A stretch of 6,689 nt of DNA, taken from positions 1-6,689 of the forward strand of contig JASLEW010000723.1 of the NCBI GenBank assembly GCA_030150965.1. The letters are read 5' to 3'. The position numbers and the translations under genes are program-made. The notes beneath the pieces are model-generated. The model did no database searches and was not told where the DNA came from. It worked only from the letters and a program-made list of their open reading frames with translations. How positions within the stretch are numbered: the stretch's first letter is position 1; the number at the start of each line of letters is the position of its first letter. The stretch comes from Thermoanaerobaculia bacterium (lineage in GTDB: Bacteria > Acidobacteriota > Thermoanaerobaculia > Multivoradales > UBA5704). This document shows, piece after piece, positions 1 through 4,300 of this stretch.

Positions 1-1372
1 GCATCGTCCGCGGCCAGGCCCGCGCCGTGTCGTTCCACTCCCGCAGCAGCTGCTGCCGCTCCGCCGGCCCCAGCAGGTCGAGGTCGCCCAGCCGCCGACC
101 CGGCTCCGCCGCCACCGCCGCCAGCACCGCCTCGAACTGCCGCAGCAGCCGCTGCATCGCGACCGACTCGAAGCGCGCCGCGTCGTAGCGCAGCTCCAGC
201 AGCAGCCGCGGCCCGCGGCGCACCGCCGCGAGCTGCAGGGAGAAGCGCTCGGAGCGACCGTCCAGGCGCTCCACCGCCAGCTCCAGCGCCGCCGGCCCCA
301 CCCTCTCAGGCCAGCGCCGGTACTCGTAGCCGACCGCCGCCGCCCCCAGGTACTGGCGGTCCACCTCGCCGTCCCCCTGGGGCTCCCAGGGGAAGTACTC
401 CTGCCACTCCCGCATCGCCTCCAGGCGGGCGGCGAGGCCGGCCGCCAGATCGGCGATCCGCGTTCCCGCTTCGAGCGCCGCGGCCACCGGCAGGTGGCTC
501 TCGAACAGGCCGAGCGCCTCACGCAGCGGCTCGATCCGCCGGCCGTCGAAGTGGACGCTCACCACCACCCGCGGGTCGCGCGGGCCGCCGGCCAGGCGCC
601 AGAGCAGGCCCTGCCAGAGCGCCAGGAGCCGCGCCCGCTCCGCCGCCTCGTCACCGGCCGGCGGCAGCGGGACGGCGAGGACCGGCGTGGCGCTCGGCTG
701 GAACGGCGCCTCCGGCCCCGGCTTGTCACAGGGCAGCCGCGGCACCGGCAGCGAGGCGAGGTTCTGGCGGCGCCAGAAGGCTCTCGCCTTGGCCCAGTCC
801 TCGGTCTCGGCCAGGTCGTTCTGCCACTCCGAGACATCGACGAACTGCGTCACCTCGGAATCGAGCTCGCGCCCTTCGCGCAGCGCCGCCAGCTGCGCCG
901 CGATCTCGCGCCCCAGGTTGAGCAGCGTCTGCGCGTCGCCGCAGAGCGCCGGCAGGGTCAGCAGCAGCAGGTCGCCGGCACCGTCGAGGCGCGATACGGC
1001 GCAGCGCAGCAGCGGACCCTGCGCCAGGTCGAAGCCGCCCGCCGCCTGCCGCGCCAGGGCCTGCTCGATGGCGGCGCGGCGGCAGGCGCCCGCGGCGCCC
1101 GGGGCGAGCGGCGGCAGCTCGTCGAGCACCGGGGGGAGCGCCTCGCGCACCTCCTGCAGAGGATCGTCCATCCCGGCCAGGCGCGGGAACACGGTGCGCA
1201 GCACCTCGTGGCGCGCCACCGCCCGTTCGAGCGCGGCGGCGAGCGGCGCGCGCTCCAGCCCGGCGCGCACCAGGAACGCGGCCTGCGCCGCGAACCGGCG
1301 CGCCTCCGGCCCGCGCCGCCACAGCCGCCGCTGGAGCGGCGAGAGCCGGAACCCTGCCAGGGTGACCGTCAT
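1..1372 (-). CDS. NRPS opening with a motif-less condensation domain, 3' end outside window
   Basis: I translated the complement of 1372-2 by hand and found 457 codons with no stop. The ATG at 1372-1370 follows the upstream TGA by one base. A condensation-like domain begins almost at once, with C1-like SPLQRRLW at residues ~11-18 and C2-like RHEVLRT at ~54-60. At the C3 position, where HHxxxDG is expected, the protein reads LTLPALCGDA (~138-147), so both histidines and the final glycine are absent. EWQNDL (~182-187), ALGLFESHLPV (~286-296) and EWQEYFPWEP (~322-331) follow. The visible end, REWNDTARAWP (~445-455), looks like a C-A linker, so an adenylation domain probably follows beyond the edge. 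From memory, N-terminal NRPS domains reading GFRLSP...LPALCAD...SEWQN recur in other bacteria, so this is probably a family and not a decayed copy. Direct peptide-bond formation by it is doubtful; docking or scaffolding is inferred. Confidence 0.9.
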   Translation of the reverse strand, partial: MTVTLAGFRLSPLQRRLWRRGPEARRFAAQAAFLVRAGLERAPLAAALERAVARHEVLRTVFPRLAGMDDPLQEVREALPPVLDELPPLAPGAAGACRRAAIEQALARQAAGGFDLAQGPLLRCAVSRLDGAGDLLLLTLPALCGDAQTLLNLGREIAAQLAALREGRELDSEVTQFVDVSEWQNDLAETEDWAKARAFWRRQNLASLPVPRLPCDKPGPEAPFQPSATPVLAVPLPPAGDEAAERARLLALWQGLLWRLAGGPRDPRVVVSVHFDGRRIEPLREALGLFESHLPVAAALEAGTRIADLAAGLAARLEAMREWQEYFPWEPQGDGEVDRQYLGAAAVGYEYRRWPERVGPAALELAVERLDGRSERFSLQLAAVRRGPRLLLELRYDAARFESVAMQRLLRQFEAVLAAVAAEPGRRLGDLDLLGPAERQQLLREWNDTARAWPRTM

Positions 1373-1392
1373 GTCAGCCGCCCGTGCCTTCC
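1370..1392 (-). promoter_or_regulatory. Stop-start junction with possible ribosome binding site
   Basis: On the coding strand the junction reads TGACATG: the TGA of the first gene (1376-1374), one base, then the ATG of the second (1372-1370). A purine-rich GGAAGG lies at 1392-1387, 14 bases before the ATG, which is longer than the usual spacing. The tight junction points to one transcript and coupled translation. The ATG is supported by its fit to the condensation-domain start, about ten residues before SPLQRRLW. Confidence 0.6.
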
Positions 1393-4300
1393 AGCGACAC
1401 GGTCCTGCGCCGGGCGCCCTTGACCCGCTGCAACTCGGCCTGCCGCTTCCTCGCCTGCTCGTCGGCGAGCTGGCTCAGCTCGCTGGCGCCGCGGATCTCC
1501 AGGCGGCGCACCGGCACCGCCGGCTCGGCGGCGACCGCCGCCAGCACCGTGGCGTAGCTGTCGGCAAAGCGGCGGATGGTGGCCCGCTCGAACAGGTCGG
1601 TGTTGTAGAACCAGTTGGCGTAGAGGGCGCCGCCGCGCTCGATGGTCCACAGGCTGAGGTCGAGGCGAACGGCGCCCTGCTCGACCGGCACCGGCTCGAC
1701 CGTCAGGCCGGGCAGCTCCAGGCGCTGGCGCATCTCGGTGCGGAAGCCGAAGGCGACCTCGAACAGCATCGCCTGTGTGCCGTAGCGCTCGGGTTGCAGC
1801 TCCTCGATCAGCTTTTCGAGCGGGATGTCCTGATGGGTGAAGGCGCCGAGGCACGCCTCGCGGGTCTGCGCCAGCAGCTCGACGAAGCTCAGCTCGCGCG
1901 ACAGGTCGATGCGCAGCGGCAGCATGTTGATGAAGAAGCCGATCAGGCCCTCGGTCTCGGGCTGGCTGCGCCCGGCGACCGCGGTGCCGACGATCACGTC
2001 GTCCCTGCCCGTCAGGTGGTGAAGGAGGGCGGCGAACCCCGCCAGCAGCGTCATGAACAGGGTGGCGCCGTGGCCGCGGCTGATCTCCAGCAGCCGCGGA
2101 TGCAGCTCCACGGGGAACTCCTGCACCAGGGTGGCGCCGCGGAAGGTCTGCACCCGCCGCCGCGGCCGGTCGGTGGCCAGGTCGAGCAGCGGCAGCTTGC
2201 CGCCCAGCCGCTGCCGCCAGTAGGAGAGCTGGTCGGCGAGCGTCTCGCCGCTCAGCACGGCGCGCTGCCAGACCGCGAAGTCGGCATACTGCACCGGCAG
2301 CTCCGGCAGCGGCGACGGCCGCCCCTCGCGGAAGGCCGGGTAGAGCGCGCACACCTCCCGCACCAGCACCTCGGTGGACCAGCCATCGCTGATGACGTGA
2401 TGCATCACCAAGGTGACCACGTGGTTGGCGCGATCCACGCGCAGCAGGGCGATGCGCAGCAGCGGCCCGCGGGCGAGGTCGAACGGCCGCAGGCGGAGCA
2501 CGTCGATCGCCTCGCGGGTGGCGGCGCCGCGCCGCGCCGCGGGGAGCGCGCCGAGATCGACCAGCGGCAGCGTCACCGGCCGCGGCGGCGCGATGCGCTG
2601 GAAGGGGCGGCCGGCGACGCTCGGCAGCGAGGTGCGGAGGATCTCGTGGCGGCGCACGATCTCGCCGAAGGTGCGCGACAGCGCGGCGACGTCGAGGTCG
2701 CCGAGCAGCCGCACCGGGCTGTTGGTGTTGTAGAAGCTGCTCCCCTGGGCGAGCTGGTCGATGAACCAGAGGCGCTGCTGGGCGAAGGAGAGCGGCAGCT
2801 CGGCCGGCGCGCCCGCGGCGTCGGTGCGCGGCACCGGCTGAAGCGGCGGCGCCGCCGCCCGCTCACCGGCCTGCCGCGCCCGCCGCACCTCCGCCGCCTG
2901 CTGCGCGATCGTCGGCTTCTCGAACAGGCTGCGCAGCGGCAGCTCGATGTTGAACGCGCTGCGCACCCGCGACACCAGCTGCGTCGCCAGCAGCGAGTGC
3001 CCGCCAAGGTCGAAGAAGCTGTCGTGGATGCCCACCGGCGAACGCCGCAGCACCTCGCTCCAGATCCCCGCCAGCACCTCCTCGAACGCGTCGCGCGGCG
3101 CCGCCACCGGCCGCTGCGCCGCCGCCGCGCCCAGTGCCTCCTCCGGCGCCGGCAGCGCCCGCCGGTCCACCTTGCCGCTGCGCGTGTAGGGAAACTCCGC
3201 CAGCACCACCACCGCCGCCGGCACCATCACCTCCGGCAGGCGGCTCCGCAGGTGGGCTTCGAGCTCGGCCCCGGTCAGCTCCGCCGCGATCACCGGCGCC
3301 GAAGCCGCTCCCCTCGCCGAGGGCGCCGCGGCACCCGCAACGCCCCCGGCCGCACCACCGGCCGTGGCCGGCAGGCCCGCGACAAGGCCCGGCGTTGCGC
3401 CGCCCGACGACGGCGGCAGCAGGCCCGCCCCAAGGCCTGCCCCCGCGCCACCCGCCGCCATCGGCAGGCCCGCCACGTCACCCGCCGGCCGCGCGGCTCC
3501 CTGCCGGTGGCCCGGACGGCGGCCGTACAGCGTGTGGATCGCCGTCCCCACCGCCAGCTCGTCCTGCTCGCTCGCCACCAGGAACCCCTGCCCCTCCAGC
3601 AGCTCGCGGATCTGTTGCAGGCGGCCCCCGAGGTCGTGCACCTCCACCACCACCTGCTGCACCTTCGGCCAGTCCTCCGAAGCCAGCCCGAGCAGCACAT
3701 CCAGCTCGCTCTTCTCCACGTCCAGCTTCAGCAGGTCGATCCGTTCCACGCCCCTTTCGCGCACCACCTCCGACAGCGTCCGCAGCTCGCACTCCTCCGT
3801 CTGGCCGGCGAAGCGCCCCTCCAGGATCTCGTCGGCGTAGGCCTCAAGCCCACGGTCGCGGTTGACCAGGAACTCCCGCGCCGACGCCAGGTCCAGCTCC
3901 GGATCGGCGTACTGGCTGGAGCTCGCCGACCACCGCGGATAGAAGGTGAACCTCACCCGCCCGCTCTCCCGCCCCAGGCCGCAGCGGTACAGGTGCGTCC
4001 CCAGCCCGTGGCGCCGCACGTTGCTCGCGAGCTTCGCGTAGCTCAAGGCGATCGGCTCGAAGGCGTGCACCTCCACCCCGGGCCACTGGTGCGCGTAGAG
4101 CGTGAACAGCCCGATGTTGGCCCCCACGTCGAAGATCCGGTCCCCGGGCCAGATCTCCACGCCGTGGCGGCGGTACACCTCGTCGACGAAGATCTGCTGG
4201 TAGATGAAGTCCGACTCGTTGCGGTTATGGTGCGCGATCCGCAGGCCGTTGCCCAGGGTGTGAAGCTCCTCCGGCCCCTCGGCCGGCGCCTCGCGCCCGG

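Noticed and set aside
932..952. Sequencing error destroying HHxxxDG in the second protein
   Set aside because: A single indel would shift the frame, but motifs downstream (EWQNDL, ALGLF, the C-A linker) stay in the same frame. Several substitutions would be needed to recover HHxxxDG.
726..1322. A minus-strand frame of 198 codons overlapping the start of the second gene
   Set aside because: It is Ala/Arg/Gly-rich with no motif. The overlapping frame from the ATG at 1372 encodes a condensation-like fold throughout.
494..1423. A plus-strand open frame of 309 codons
   Set aside because: It is antisense to the second NRPS gene, is low-complexity Arg/Gln/Ala-rich, and has no recognisable motif.
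1369..2352. A minus-strand frame of 327 codons overlapping the condensation domain
   Set aside because: It reads the terminal condensation domain in the wrong frame. The correct frame carries all C motifs.
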